Positions 46,113 through 58,200 of a stretch of DNA of 64,000 bases are shown here, one piece after another. The notes below the pieces were generated by a model that did not search any database, had not been told where the DNA came from, and saw nothing but the letters and a program-made list of their open reading frames with translations. The translations under genes and the position numbers were made by a program. The stretch is from NCBI GenBank assembly GCA_025677825.1, contig JAIXMO010000001.1:248001-312000 (forward strand). The letters are read 5' to 3'. Numbering within the stretch: the first letter of the stretch is position 1; the number at the start of each line of letters is the position of its first letter. The DNA comes from Helicostylum pulchrum (Eukaryota > Mucoromycota > Mucoromycetes > Mucorales > Mucoraceae).

Positions 46113-46268
46113 CAGTGCATCCACTCTCAAATTGAACATTTTTTGAAAATAAAATGGAACATTTAACTTATTAAATTCAAACAAAATTTGAACTTACTTT
46201 GTAACACTTTCCAAACTTAAATTGGAATACACAGTGAACATGAGTTCGATTTGAGAGTGGATGCACTG
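46113..46268. mobile_element. 156-bp MITE of Tc1/mariner type
   Basis: Flanked by TA on both sides (46111-46112, 46269-46270). The left end CAGTGCATCCACTCTCAAAT is exactly mirrored at the right end, and the match continues for five more bases with one mismatch. The interior is AT-rich and non-coding. TA duplication plus CAG termini indicates mobilisation by a Tc1/mariner transposase encoded elsewhere. Confidence 0.88.
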
Positions 46269-46393
46269 TATCTACACCATTAACGACATTGGATCTACGC
46301 TTCATCCGTCAAGGTAAGTGAAAAGTAACAAGCCATTTTTTTTAATCGACAGTGCAATTTGAACTGCGCATCTCTCCAGGAAGTCTTGGATAC

Positions 46394-46445
46394 TCCCATT
46401 GCTCGATTTTAAGGGTGGATTTCTTCTAGATTTCGGCCGTTATTG
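46394..46445 (+). repeat. Dispersed repeat, copy d (partial)
   Basis: TTTTAAGGGTGGATTTCTTC followed by TAGATTTCGGCCGTTATTG matches the right half of the copy at 41715-41805. Upstream, 46302-46330 (CATCCGTCAAGGTAAGTGAA) matches 41507-41533, so the two loci share a longer, decayed unit of about 150-300 bp. Confidence 0.55.
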
Positions 46446-46592
46446 TATAATAGAGCTTGACTCCTAGCTTTATCTCTTAACTGGTCCAAATATAAACTTA
46501 AACTTTTCAATAACGAACGACCATCCAATACTTTTGTGCCGTACTCGTGAAGAGCGACTTTTTTGATTGAACGGGCGATGTAATCTAGAAAT
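46407..46592 (-). pseudogene. Orphan exon of an unrecognised gene
   Basis: On the minus strand a TTTCTAG acceptor opens an uninterrupted frame of about 60 codons (YIARSIKKVALHEYGTKVLD, then GRSLLKSLSLYLDQLRDKAR). It stops inside the dispersed repeat. The composition is protein-like, but no start or neighbouring exon is visible, so it is probably the remains of a gene truncated by the repeat. Confidence 0.35.
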
Positions 46593-48234
46593 ATAATATG
46601 TTTGTCAGTTAAGTTATAATAAAACGCAATCCTAAAGATAGTTGGCTAAAAGATCTTATGGATTGGTTGCTAATACTGCATAATAGTCAATGATAAAAAG
46701 TCGTACTGAGTGGAAGTAAAGTCTGGCGTGGCAGTAATAAAGCATTTCATTTGCTATTCTATGCAATGTTTTTTACCTTGCGTATTTCCTTCATAATAGC
46801 CTTTATTTTTATTTTGATAAGATTGCTTTCAAATTGGTTTATTTACTCGCGAACAAGACGACATGTACGCACGTATACAACATTATCTTTTTGTTACTTT
46901 CTTGATTTGTTTTTGCAAAAATGTTTCTTTTGATCGTTTAGCCGTACCGAAAATTGTCGTTATATGCATACATAGAATAATGCTGGAATTTGCATGCTTA
47001 CTATTCGATACATTTCCTTGTTTAGAAAGAAAAAAGTGCGACGTATGTATATAACTTTTATGCAACGGTAACTGCTCTAAGATGAACTGTATATGTTTGC
47101 AACAACTTACAAGCTGCTTTTACACAGAAAACTAGCAAGAGAAAGGAAAGGGTGCATACAAATCATGGTTACAAAGATAATATACGTTATCACTGTTAAA
47201 AATAAATAGTAACTAGAATAAATATTCGATCATTGTTTATTTCATCGATAAAAAGTTAATAAAAAAGTTACGCTATTATTTTTCTGCTAGAATACGCAGG
47301 AGCAAGGAACAGTGTAACAATTAAGTGTCAATGTTCCTACCTAATTTAGTTCTTGTTGATTCTTTTTAATCCGTATTGAAACAGATCAAATAAGATTAGG
47401 CAAAAAATAAATGCTAAACAAGAAATTCTTGTCAATACAGAATATTTTTTTTTTTCCAAAGTAGATCGCTATAGCTGCAACATACAAAGATCTAATTACA
47501 TTCGAGTTAGTATACTATCTTGCTTACTGCGGCCGCAAATCTATTTTAAAGAGATATGCACCTTTTACAAAAAGGAAAAACCTATTGCTTGTAATACAGA
47601 AAAATATATATTCTACAGCAGACAATAGCCCGATTGCACGTGAACTAACATATTTCGTACGCATTTTTGGTATATTGATTTGGTACAACACAAAGCGCCA
47701 TTTCTGCCTTTCGACCAAATTTTTGAAAGATACCATATTCAGGCTCCCGGCTACCTTGTAGCCAAAAAAAGGAATGGACTTCTGCTTCCAATTTTTTTTT
47801 TTTAAATGATTTGATTTCGGTAGTTCTATTTCCGGAGCCTGACCAAAAAAAGCCGCTGGGGAGTGGCACCGTGCGGTGAAAAACAGTAAAAAGTCCCACA
47901 CGATGAAAGGAGACTATATTTTCGTATAGGTACATTGAAAAAATATATCAGAAAAAAGAAAGGGAAAAAAAAAAAAAGAAACTGTATACAGAAACAGTTA
48001 CTTTCCAGCCACAGTGGTTTCAATCCCTATTATCCTATTCATGTCAACTAAAACTTTGTGTAATATAATTTAAACGCCTATATTTTATCTTAATGGAAAC
48101 ACGATTAAAAAAGGAAAATAAACTATTTTTTTTTTTATTACTGCGGGGATGATGCTGCGGTCAATTTAATATAAAAACTCTTTTCTTTTTTCTACAGCAC
48201 TGTATATTTTTATTTTCCTTATATATAACAAATA
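46593..48234. other. Gene-free stretch upstream of BCS1-like gene
   Basis: Low-complexity AT-rich DNA. Minus-strand frames around 47524-47935 overlap one another in different frames and show no domain. The last 100 bp are the presumed promoter of the AAA ATPase gene. Confidence 0.4.
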
Positions 48235-50063
48235 ATGGCTAGCGGTCAACTTATTGAAAGTTTACCTATTGGTACTAACCGTATAGTAACTTTTCTCGAT
48301 CAACTTTTCTCATTACTTGAAAAGCTTTCTGATGAGACATTCTGGAACTCATTGTTTGGAGACCGAGCTTTAAACCTTTTAAAAAGATATTTTGGTAGTG
48401 ATGTTGTCTTTTTAGGTTTTATCTTGTACCTTGCACGTAAAGTACCACACACATACATACATATTATATATAAAAGATTAATTAACCTTTTTTTGTCTCA
48501 CCTGTGTAGCCATTGTTTCGTTTCATTTAAATAATTTATTTTTCTCTATCTCTAATTTTATTAAAGAGAGAATGTATGTATCTATTGAAATTGGTAAAGA
48601 TGAATCTGGATACGAAGCCATTCAACAATTTGTAGCTTCCAAAACAGCCCAAGTTCAAAATTTACGTAAAGTAGAAGGTCGATGTTTCTTTGACGACGAT
48701 CAAAATCAAAATATGCAAGATCCTACTTCTCCACCTAAAATCCGATTATTTCCTTGTAAGTAGAATATATATAAAACAACACGTTACTACATAAAACTAA
48801 ACATTTTTTTTTTTTTTTTGAAAATAAAAAGTGGATGAAAGTACACACCGAATTAAATATAAGGGTCGTACACTTTGGTTAACCAGAAAGAAGAATGGTG
48901 GAGTGGGCAAAGACACCGAAAGCTACTACAGCAATAACATTAAAGATTTATTGGGTATGATGAGCACCAACCCCTGTATCGAAATTACCATGTACGGTCG
49001 TGATATGCAACTCTTAAAATCATTTATTCAAGATTGGATCAACTCACATTACGCCAAGGAATCTGGCAAACTCGCGATTCATAAATGCATGCCTGCGCGA
49101 TACGATGGATATGAATGGAGCCAAGTTGGATCCAAAGAATTGAGATCTTTTGGTAGTGTAATTCTTAAAGAAGGACAAAAGGAACGTATCTTGAAAGATA
49201 TTCAAACATTCCGTCGTCGCGAGCATTGGTATTCTGTTCGAGGCATTCCTTACCGCCGTGGTTATTTGTTATATGGACCTCCTGGTACCGGTAAGACCTC
49301 CTTGGTACAATCTGTTGCTAGTAAAATCAAGATGAACGTAGCCATTATTAGTTTATCTGGATCTATGGATGATGAAAAGTTCAATGTCATGTTGCAAGAA
49401 GTTCCTCGTAACAGTATTTTGGTGATGGAAGATATCGATCATTGTATTATCAAGGACCCCAACTCTGAAAACGATACCAGCAGTGGCAAGATTACCATGA
49501 GTGGGTTATTAAACGCATTGGATGGTGTAATTGCACAAGAGGGTTCCATGGTATTTATGACATGTAACGACGTCAACCGTTTACAACCTGCTTTGCTTCG
49601 TCCTGGCCGTATCGATATGAAGATGGAATTAGGCTACGCCGATAAATCACAAATCATCAAGATGTTCATGCGTTTCATGGGTGAAGATGATATTATTGAA
49701 GACGAAGAAGATAGCGAGAACAACGAAAAGAAGAAGGTTGTGATTTCTGAAAGCTTCAAGGAACTCGCTCAAAGATTTACTGACTTGATACCCGATTTAT
49801 ACGTTACTCCTGCGGAATTGCAAAACTTTTTCATTATGAATTTAATCGACAATGAAGATTTACAAGATGAAAAGTTACCTGATTATACCTATTTATTAGA
49901 TCAAGTACCTGCGTTTTTCGAATCTGTGAAACGTGATCGTGAACAAGCCGCTAAGCATAAATCAAAGTCTTCAAAGACATCTGTAGCTAATACCCCTGAT
50001 AATGCACCTTCTGAGAACGATAGTACCACTCTGTCGGATGACGAAACTGATAATGCTTCTTAG
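48235..50063 (+). CDS. BCS1: BCS1-like mitochondrial AAA ATPase
   Basis: Bcs1 translocates folded Rip1 across the inner mitochondrial membrane for complex III assembly. Exons 48235-48436, 48567-48755 and 48832-50063 join in phase to 540 aa. An N-terminal hydrophobic stretch (VVFLGFILYLA, residues 58-68) precedes the Bcs1-specific domain (MYVSIEIGKDESGYEAIQQF, then HRIKYKGRTLWLTRKK). The AAA module has Walker A LLYGPPGTGKTSLVQSVASK (about residue 278), Walker B NSILVMEDIDHCI (about 328), sensor VFMTCNDVNRLQPALLRPGR and the arginine-finger region RPGRIDMKMELGYA. The C-terminal tail is Ser/Asp-rich. It is somewhat longer than yeast Bcs1 (456 aa), and paralogues with other roles are common in filamentous fungi. 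Confidence 0.85.
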
Positions 50064-50237
50064 GATGATGCTAATGATGCTGATGATGCACAAGATGACT
50101 ATTGCAGATACTGAAGTAAAATACGAAACACACACGCATAGAAAAAAACATTTCCCTATCCCTCCCCCCCCCCTTTATGTACATTAAAAAATAAAAAGAT
50201 AACTGTAAACACGAAACTTATTTATTTTTTATAAAAT

Positions 50238-51470
50238 CTAACAAGTTGTAATATAAGGGGTTTCGTTATCATCTATTAATTTTTCATTTGATAAATAATT
50301 AGATACTAGAGAGTAAGGCGTTTGTTGATCCGAAGAAGAAGCGGTAGTTGACACAGAAGAAGGAGAAGAAGGAGTAGTAAACTGGTTCAAGTTGACAGCG
50401 GCGATGGCGGCAGCCGCGACAACAGCGGCGGCAGCAGCTGCAGAGGGTGCAGTAGTATTTGTGTTATTTAAGATATACGAATTAGGTGGAGGCGGGGACC
50501 TATTATTACCAGAGAAAGGAAGGTATTGATACGGCGTTGAGTTATTATTAGTAAACAAATTAGGTTTAGGAGAATCTTGACAACAATCTTCTGTATTAGT
50601 ATTAGTGGTAGTTGTATTGTTCAGTTGAGAATAATAAAAATCGAATTGTGAATCATCTATAGTTGGAGAAGAAGTAGGTGTGTTATGAAAAGTAGATGCA
50701 GCAACTGCGACAGCAGCAGCGGAGGTAGCTACGTTTGCAGCCATGGAATAATTGCTACCGTGTGTACTCCAATAAGGAGACGGCGAAGAATGCCTTCTTT
50801 CTATTGGGGACGATAAGGATTTTACTATTGAAGAAGATAATGGCATATACTGCAAACTGTTCTTCGTAGAAGATTGACAACCGTTTCTTCTAGAGATACA
50901 GAATGGGCAATGACGTACGAATCGAGCGATTAATTCTTTTGGAATCCAAGAATAACTTTTACGTACCTGAAATAAGGAGGTTTTTTTTAGTAACTGACTA
51001 ACAACAAATAAAAAAGAAAAACATACCAAAGCAGAAGTTTTATCTCTACCACCATGATGTGCTTCAGTATGAGCAATCACCAATATACTATAGATATTTT
51101 CACGTATAGCCACTGGTTTATTATCATGACAAACAAATTCTTCAAATTCAAACGTGACCAATTTAAACATTTTTTTCACCCAAAATCTAAACTGAGCGGT
51201 TGAAATTGCTGTGTTTCTGGGATCTTTTAAAACTTGTAAAATCAATTTATAGCGAGTGCTATCTACCAATGCCTTATCTCTCTTTTTGGAAGAAAGGTTT
51301 TGTAAGTAGTCATTGACAATAGCGTTGAATTCTTCAAGCCCAGGGTATTGTTCGTGCATCATTGTATCATAGCCAGATGTTGGTGGTGGTGCTGTAAAAT
51401 AAAATGGCAACTTTTTTTCTGCGGATTTTTCCGAAGCATGAGAAGGTGTAGGGCTTTGTCTATTTGACAT
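50238..51470 (-). CDS. H2C2 integrase-type zinc-finger protein, poly-Ala/Asn-rich tail
   Basis: Two exons, 51470-51027 and 50966-50238, separated by a 60-bp GT..AG intron that also happens to be open; 390 aa. After a Ser/Pro-rich start comes a globular segment (EEFNAIVNDYLQNLSSKKRD) and then an H2C2 zinc-binding motif, IAHTEAHHGGRDKTSALVRK ... IPKELIARFVRHCPFC. It has the same layout as the zinc finger of retroelement integrases (H-x3-H, K-T, W-I/P, C-x2-C). No DDE core follows; instead a low-complexity tail with Ala runs near residues 230 and 330, and Asn/Ser/Thr stretches. A host protein that captured the integrase finger is the likely reading; nuclear DNA-binding is inferred. Confidence 0.75.
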   Translation of the reverse strand: MSNRQSPTPSHASEKSAEKKLPFYFTAPPPTSGYDTMMHEQYPGLEEFNAIVNDYLQNLSSKKRDKALVDSTRYKLILQVLKDPRNTAISTAQFRFWVKKMFKLVTFEFEEFVCHDNKPVAIRENIYSILVIAHTEAHHGGRDKTSALVCFSFLFVVSQLLKKTSLFQVRKSYSWIPKELIARFVRHCPFCISRRNGCQSSTKNSLQYMPLSSSIVKSLSSPIERRHSSPSPYWSTHGSNYSMAANVATSAAAVAVAASTFHNTPTSSPTIDDSQFDFYYSQLNNTTTTNTNTEDCCQDSPKPNLFTNNNSTPYQYLPFSGNNRSPPPPNSYILNNTNTTAPSAAAAAAVVAAAAIAAVNLNQFTTPSSPSSVSTTASSSDQQTPYSLVSNYLSNEKLIDDNETPYITTC

Positions 51471-51938
51471 TTCTTTTTTTTTTTAAAAAAAGTCTAGAGT
51501 TTTGAAATGTACAGTAATACTACAAACAATATATATATATGAATATATGTATAATAAGGAAAGAAAGAGAGAGAGAGAGAGAGAAAGAAAGAAAAAGAGT
51601 AAAAGAAAAAAGAAGGCGAAATATAACCTTTTTTTTTTAATATTACCATTTATATTTTTTTATTTATGGCGGGAAAGTGCTATTTCATGTAGAATGTTGT
51701 AAAAAAACTTGTTATTTGTTATGCACCGACAACATTCATATCTCGTATTACTAAACCTATTTTTTTTTCCGTTTGATAACAACCTTCAAGGCATTTATAC
51801 ATATACGTGTGTATATATAAAAAGACTTTTTTTTTTTTTTTTTGTTGTCTGTGCGCAAATATATATATATGTGTGTGTATGTATACATTTCCTTATTTAT
51901 TTCTTTTTTTTTTGGGGGTTTTTTTTTTCGCTTTCGCT

Positions 51939-54900
51939 TTAAGAGTGATTTCCAAAGCCAGGAATTGAAGTTAATAAATTTTGAGCGCGATTTTTTAAAC
52001 TAGTTTTTACAATCGAATCATGCTCCAATGTCATTTTTATGAGATCCTGCTCAGAGTGACTACGTTTAGAAGATCCTGAAAAGAAAAGAAAATCACAAGA
52101 ATTTTTAATATAAGCATAATGATTATACAACAAACAACAAACAACATACCTTCAGTAAACTTTCTTCCTCTTACTCCCGAAGTCTTTTTAAAATTGGTAT
52201 TGGTATTATTACTGTTTAATAAATCTTGAGTGCTTCTTCTTCTACTGATACCATTGACAATACCTTCAGAGAATTCACGAATGACATTTGATTTAGAAGG
52301 AGAAGGTATAACACTATTATGTTGACTACTACTTTGTGAAGAAGAACTGGTAGAAGCAGATTTGGTGTGAAATAAAAGTTTTCTTGTGGGTGATGATGAT
52401 GTCGTTGTTGTTGTTGTTGTTGTTGTAGATGTTGATATATTATTATTAGTGTTATTATTATTGTTGTTATTTAGTAAGGAGATATTTGTTGTGTTGTTGG
52501 CAGTGGATGATGATGATATATTTGAATCGTTAAATAATAATTTCCATCCTTTTTCGACCAAATTGGTAAATATCCCTTCTCTAGCTCTATTCATTGGTGA
52601 AGCAAATTTGGGAGATTTAAATGCGGCATATTCGGCATTAACCACTAATTTATCAGATAAGTTTAAAGGGCATTCTTTGCGAAAAAAATAAAAATAATAC
52701 TTACACTTTGCCAGTAAAAATTGTTCCAATTCTTTTTCGTTATAAAATACAGCCGAATTTTCAGGTAAACTTGGACCAAAATCAGGTACATCTTTAACAG
52801 AAACTATTTCTACTCTCCATAGTTTAGCCTTATTTGATACTTCTTGATGAACCACAATAAATACGTGCAAGAATTGAGATTTAATAGCAGTAGGATTAAA
52901 TGGTTGATTTCCTTCAACAAATACGATACAAACAATATCTAACAACAATGACGTTATTATTTATGAGATAGTACAGTTTTTTTTTTTTTTTTTTTTAATT
53001 ACCATTTCCTATATGTCTTTTTCTTTGAATTTGTTGTTTATCACCAGGTCTAGAAGGTATTAAAGTTGATACATGATAAGCAAGTATGTTTTCATTCCAA
53101 ACATTTGTATATGTATAATCTCCCGAGTCACCACCTAATTTTAGACGTAATATTTTTTTTTTTTTAGCGGCAAGAAAATGTATTATTATTGCTAGTACTT
53201 TACTTTTTGTATCAAGACCAGCAGCCCAACCAGTATAACCTTTTAATTTTACAGGGTTTCCAATAATATTTAAAAATTGATTAAAAGGCTCAGAATCATG
53301 ATCGTTTGAAAACCATTCTTCTTCCCGAGTTTGACCTTCTTTAATTAATAAAACACCAAACTTGTACCTCGTGTGCAACTAAAATGTTATATAAATTAAT
53401 TTAGGCAAATATTACACATTTATATAAAAAGGACTTACCGAATTCTCATCTAGTCTTAATAGTTCATCTTGAATACCGCTTGAGATCATTAAATCTTGAT
53501 TCATTAAAATCAGATTATGAAAAGGTATATTAAAATTAGTTTCAACAAGTGATTTCCAAGTAGTTTCCGGTATAATATCATATTCTTCTGCATTAGTAGT
53601 CGTAGGTGGACAATTTAATAAAAATGAATCAAGAATCACTCTTCTTTGATCTTTTCCCTGTATTTTTAGTTAGTAAAAAAACACATGCAACAAAAAGTCT
53701 ATTTTACCTTTTTTGTTCTAAATATAATTCTGAATTGTCTATTTGTAATGGTTTCGTTGTTTTGTTCTACTTTAACAGATAACAAGATTGGATCTCCGTC
53801 TTCTTGGTACCCAAAGAAAGTATAAACATGTGTAGAATCGAAAAAATAAGTACGGTACCAATGTGCTTCCTTATCCATGTGATCGACAGTGTAATTTTGA
53901 TTGATTTGTGATTTTGGTATTTGAGATAAAATTGAGTTATTATTACCATACTTGTTAATTCCTTCAATTTTATAGCCTTTTGAGGGTATAATCATTGCTT
54001 TTTCTACCACTTTATAATACTGACAAATACATTGATTCATTATTTGTTTTATACTTGAAATCTAATTATAAAACAAAACTATTGATATTAGATTAGAAAA
54101 AAAAAACGTTTTTTTTTTTTTTTTTTTTTGCAGCCGTTTACTTACAAAATCTTTGACAGATATAATTGTTAAATCTTGATTTAATACAGCATTTTCAATA
54201 AGCGATATACTCGTCTTGGTTTCTTTTTTTTTATCGTCTTGATTTTCCCAGTTGACCATTTCTGTCATCTTGTAAAGGTCTGAAATAATTGACAATAATT
54301 GTTCCTGAGGTGCTGTATGATGATCAGCCAATAAAATGATTGATAATACTCTATCACACTCATTTGTTAATCTTGTATGTAAAGTCGTTAATGTCGTTGT
54401 CACTAATCCTTTAAATAGTGGGAAATCATTCGCCATCATTTTATTATTACTCTTGTAAGGGATACTGTCATTTTCTGGTAAATCTACAATCAATCTATTT
54501 GAAGAGCCTTTATTAGCTAATTGATGTAACAAGGGTGCCTTGTTTTCCTAATAATAATAATAAAATAAATAATGTTATTATTATATAATCCCCACCCCAC
54601 AAACTATTTTGTGTGTATAATTTACCTGACATGATTTCGCTCTTTGTCGAACCCAAGGTTCCTCTTTTTTTGGCTTAATGACTTTTTCACTTTTAGAATC
54701 AGATTCATGATGAACAAAGATGCCTGATTCAAGTTGATCTTCATAAACGATAATACTGTGTTGTTGTTGTTCGTATTCTTCTTCTTCTTCGTCTTGATCA
54801 CCTAAAGTAGTAGTTGATATAGTTGATTGATCTCGTTTATATAAAAATCGAGACGCTAAATTAACTACACTATTTCTTCTTTTTGCTTTATTATTATTAA

Positions 54901-55327
54901 TACTATTGTTGTCGGTTTGTTTATATCCAAATAAGGTCGAACTTGTAGTTGTAGTAGGTATAATATCTTGTTCTGTTTGGCGTTTGCTGTGGTTATTATT
55001 ACGTGACGATGAATTAAACAAGTTGCTAAAATTGATAGAAGAAGAAGTATGTCTTTTAATCTTTGAAGAGAGTGTTTCAGACTCTGTTGTTGTTGTAGTA
55101 GTTTCGTTATGGACCGCTTTATTCTTTCGTCTCACTAGGTATTTTACTGACGATTTTACTGCGTTGGGTATCTTACTCATTCTACTGGCTGTACTAAACA
55201 TCGAACTGGTCGTAGAGTGACTAGAATAAATAGATTCATCGTCTCTTCTTTGGTTATTAAATTTCGTATCCAATGTTGATTCATCACAAGCACTATCATG
55301 AGAGTATCTCTTTTTATGTAGTGGCAT
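51939..55327 (-). CDS. Rap/Ran-GAP domain protein
   Basis: Eight exons (55327-54626, 54547-54146, 54061-53708, 53657-53439, 53378-53003, 52938-52705, 52644-52150, 52075-51939) join in phase to 972 aa. The first 240 residues are basic and Ser/Thr/Asn-rich. A middle region precedes the Rap-GAP domain: RYKFGVLLIKEGQTREEEWF, FLNIIGNPVKLKGYTGWAAG, ENILAYHVSTLIPSRPGDKQ and RKRHIGNDIVCIVFVEG, where the Asn in GND corresponds to the catalytic Asn thumb of Rap1GAP. It continues PTAIKSQFLHVFIVVHQE and AEYAAFKSPKFASPMNRARE. The C-terminal part is Ser/Asn/Thr-rich. The expected role is to switch off a Rap/Rsr1-type small GTPase in polarity or morphogenesis. The fungal partner is inferred. Confidence 0.9.
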
Positions 55328-55392
55328 CTTTTCTTTTTACCCACAAACAATTACAACAAAAAAATTAAAAAAGAACAGGAGGAAGAAGAAGA

Positions 55393-55423
<31 letters not shown>

Positions 55424-55738
55424 GCAAAGAGGGGATTTTGACCCTCCAAAAAAGGAATATTTCCATTCATAATGGTACAAGAACCAACTTTTTTTTTTTT
55501 TTTGACCCACGTACATGGCCAAACTCTATTCGGCACTTGAATACTTGTAATTGAATTCGTCTAATTGGACAATTAACCTTGATTTAATAAACATGACAAG
55601 TGTTCTTCAATTCATGCTGCTGAAAAAAGTAACACGAAGCACTGTCAATCAAAACGAATCACATGTATATAACAGTTATTCTTTATTACCACACTTGAAA
55701 AGTATAAATAGCAAGCGAACCTAGTCCATCTCTATTTA

Positions 55739-55966
55739 TTGTTTATTTCGCTTTGCATAAGCCAACTAATATTACCTCGGCCCGCGTATTATACAAACTG
55801 TACCTCTTGTGCGATAGGTGATAAATCATCATATTCAGACTATAATACCAAAATTAATCATAATCTAGCAGCTTCTTTTTTGCCCCAGCATCGAGACATA
55901 AAAAGCGAGCCTCCTTCTACTTTTAAGTGTGCGGAGAAGAGGAAGCAACAACAGCAAAAAAGCTAG
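55739..55966 (+). pseudogene. Coding-like segment without start codon
   Basis: A TATA-like TATAAATAG at 55705 precedes a 75-codon open frame that lacks an ATG. It reads ILPRPAYYTNCTSCAIGDKS, then PQHRDIKSEPPSTFKCAEKR and a short Gln run. Composition and codon use look coding. It could be a truncated regulator exon. No partner exon found. Confidence 0.3.
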
Positions 55967-57249
55967 ACGGAGGGAACAGTGACAGGTGGCCGCTGAAAAC
56001 GCTGGGTTGAACTTGTTTATGATTACGCCGATAAATAAAGCACTGTCTATACTTCATGCTTGGGGTCTTTACGGCATTTTTTCTTTTGCGGACGCACCTA
56101 AACTAAATAGCTTTTCGTTTATTTTATTCTTACAAACCCCCCATGTTATAATCAAAAGTGTTTGTAAATTAAACCGTTACCACAAATAATGTAAATTGTG
56201 TTTAATACATAAATTGGTGTGACACGGTGGAACTGAGTCAGGTCCGAGTTATTTATACCTTTTTCATATATCTTTTTTTCGGTCTGTATATAATTTTACA
56301 CGAAAAGAAACCCATTTTTTTATACGATTCACGTCTGTGGGTGTTGTTTGTCGATCTTTTTTTTTTTTTTACGGTCTTGTCGATTTATAGTCCCGCCTTT
56401 ACAGTTCAAAAAATGGATCCAGGTACAAAAAAAAAAAAAAGAAGTTAAATGTTTACAATAAATGTTTTATCATTAAAAAGTCTTACTCCTCCTTTTTTTA
56501 AAATTGTGGTTTGCTGTTAGTATTGAATTATACGATTACACTAAAATCACAAAACAATAAACTGTATTAAGTTGCGTTTAAAGGGACGACAGATTACTTT
56601 AAAACGTTTTATTCAGTCTCTCCACTCAATTGACTCGTATATATATAGATTTTACCAGCGTATGTATTGAGCCTTTTTTTATCAAAAATAGTAGGAAACG
56701 AAATACTTAAACAACCGAGTAGAGCAAGCAGTCAAGGAGATCTTAATTCGATAAAAAATATTTTTTTTAGTATGCGTCCCTTTTTTTTCACTTGCAAATC
56801 GTATTTTTTACAGTACTTACCGAGTATAGCAACTTTCGTATTTGATCTTCCAAATTTAACAGCTGCCCTTTTAACAAAAAGTGCTTGCCGCTTTGCCTTT
56901 AACATCCAGATTTTTAACTGCTGGGTTTCTTTAAACACATCGGAGCCTTGTTTTTTAAGGACTTGTATGTTTTTGTAAAAAGAAGTTCATTGGCCTTCCT
57001 GTCTTCAATTACACTACTCCCCTTTCTTCCATGACGACTTGAGACGTTTTATTTCCCTCCAGGGAGTAATCCTTTTTTTTTTTTTTTTTTTTTTTTTTCA
57101 AAAGCCCTTCAAGTTGGTTTTCTAAAACCTCTTTTTTCCGCCTGTAATATTTTCATTTTCTTCAGCGAGGCTTTCTTTAGTTTTTTTTTTTTCGCTTCTT
57201 CTATCACGTCAAAGTCATTTACTCATTCTCTTACAATATAATTGATACG

Positions 57250-57478
57250 ATGACAGTGGAATATTTTCAGGTTTCGCTACAATCATTTTTTTTTACCTAG
57301 AAAAAATTCTATTGATATGGAAAGCGTTCGTTTGTAGATAAATGAACTTCAAGCCAAGAGTGAAGACGTTTTCGAGGAACAGCTAGAGCTGTTCACAGCT
57401 TCTTTCACAAAAATATTGGCCCCTCATTCTGTACCTACGGTTTGGTTTCTAGATTTAGAGAAAAAATACGTGGATTAG
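57250..57478 (+). CDS. Possible two-exon small protein
   Basis: ATG 57250-57270 (MTVEYFQ), a 67-bp intron with a weak GTTTCG donor and a TTTGTAG acceptor, then 57338-57478 (INELQAKSEDVFEEQLELFT, ASFTKILAPHSVPTVWFL, stop). The product would be 53 aa, mostly helical and acidic. I do not recognise it. It may be the tail exon of a larger decayed gene. Confidence 0.3.
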
Positions 57479-58020
57479 AATGAGATAAAAAGCAAATCCA
57501 CAACATATTTTTGAGGATACCTGAATAAGTGGAGTCTCATAGTAATTTGGTGGACCTCATGGCCTTGTGCTAGCTTTGGCCCGTCGGTTGCTTTTAGCAA
57601 GAACCGTATCTTTTTGTACGAAGATAGAGAAAACGGAAATACTAAAAAAAAAAATGAAGAAATACATATATGAATTCCTTTAAAAAGTGCACATATAAAA
57701 ATAAACTTACAGATGGTGACATGCATTGTATTTATGGAAGGAAAAGGGAAAGAAAAGTGGTTTATTCTAAAGAAAAAAAGATAGAATAAATACAGCTTAG
57801 GATGATAAAATGGATCTATTTAATCATACACTTGTTTCATACAAGAAGTTCAAAAAAATAGAGCGTGTAAACAAAAAAGTGAATTGGATACTGCAAAATT
57901 GGTATCAGTACACTTTGGTAAACGTTGTCCTTTGAGATTATAGAACAGAGCGCCTACAGGTCGAGCTTGGTTTTAAAGTTATACCTTCTTTAACGAAGGA
58001 TCGAGCAAGAAGAAAATAAA

Positions 58021-58200
58021 ATGGCTAAAGAAGTTGATTTACCTGTTACTCAACATCCTACAACTCAAAGAAGGTGGAGTTTATAATTATACTTTTTTTT
58101 TACAAAAGTATTCATTACTCCTTTTTTTCTACTTCCATCAAAAAATCCCTTCAAAAAGACTGCGAAATAAAAAAAGGCCGAAGAAAAAAAGACCCAAGGC
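58021..58200 (+). pseudogene. Gene fragment resembling the N terminus of proteasome subunit Rpn1
   Basis: ATG 58021 opens MAKEVDLPVTQHPTTQRR, ending near a GT. Some 90 bp on, a Lys/Glu-rich frame with KKAEEKKTQGK appears, broken by stops. The start and the charged stretch recall Rpn1/PSMD2 N termini from memory of the family, but nothing of the repeat body follows. Low confidence. Confidence 0.22.

Noticed and set aside
52692..52715. A 33-bp mini-intron in the Rap-GAP gene suggested by the GTAAGT near 52704
   Set aside because: The nearest acceptor would create a stop; using the acceptor at 52646-52645 restores the expected family sequence, so the intron is 60 bp.
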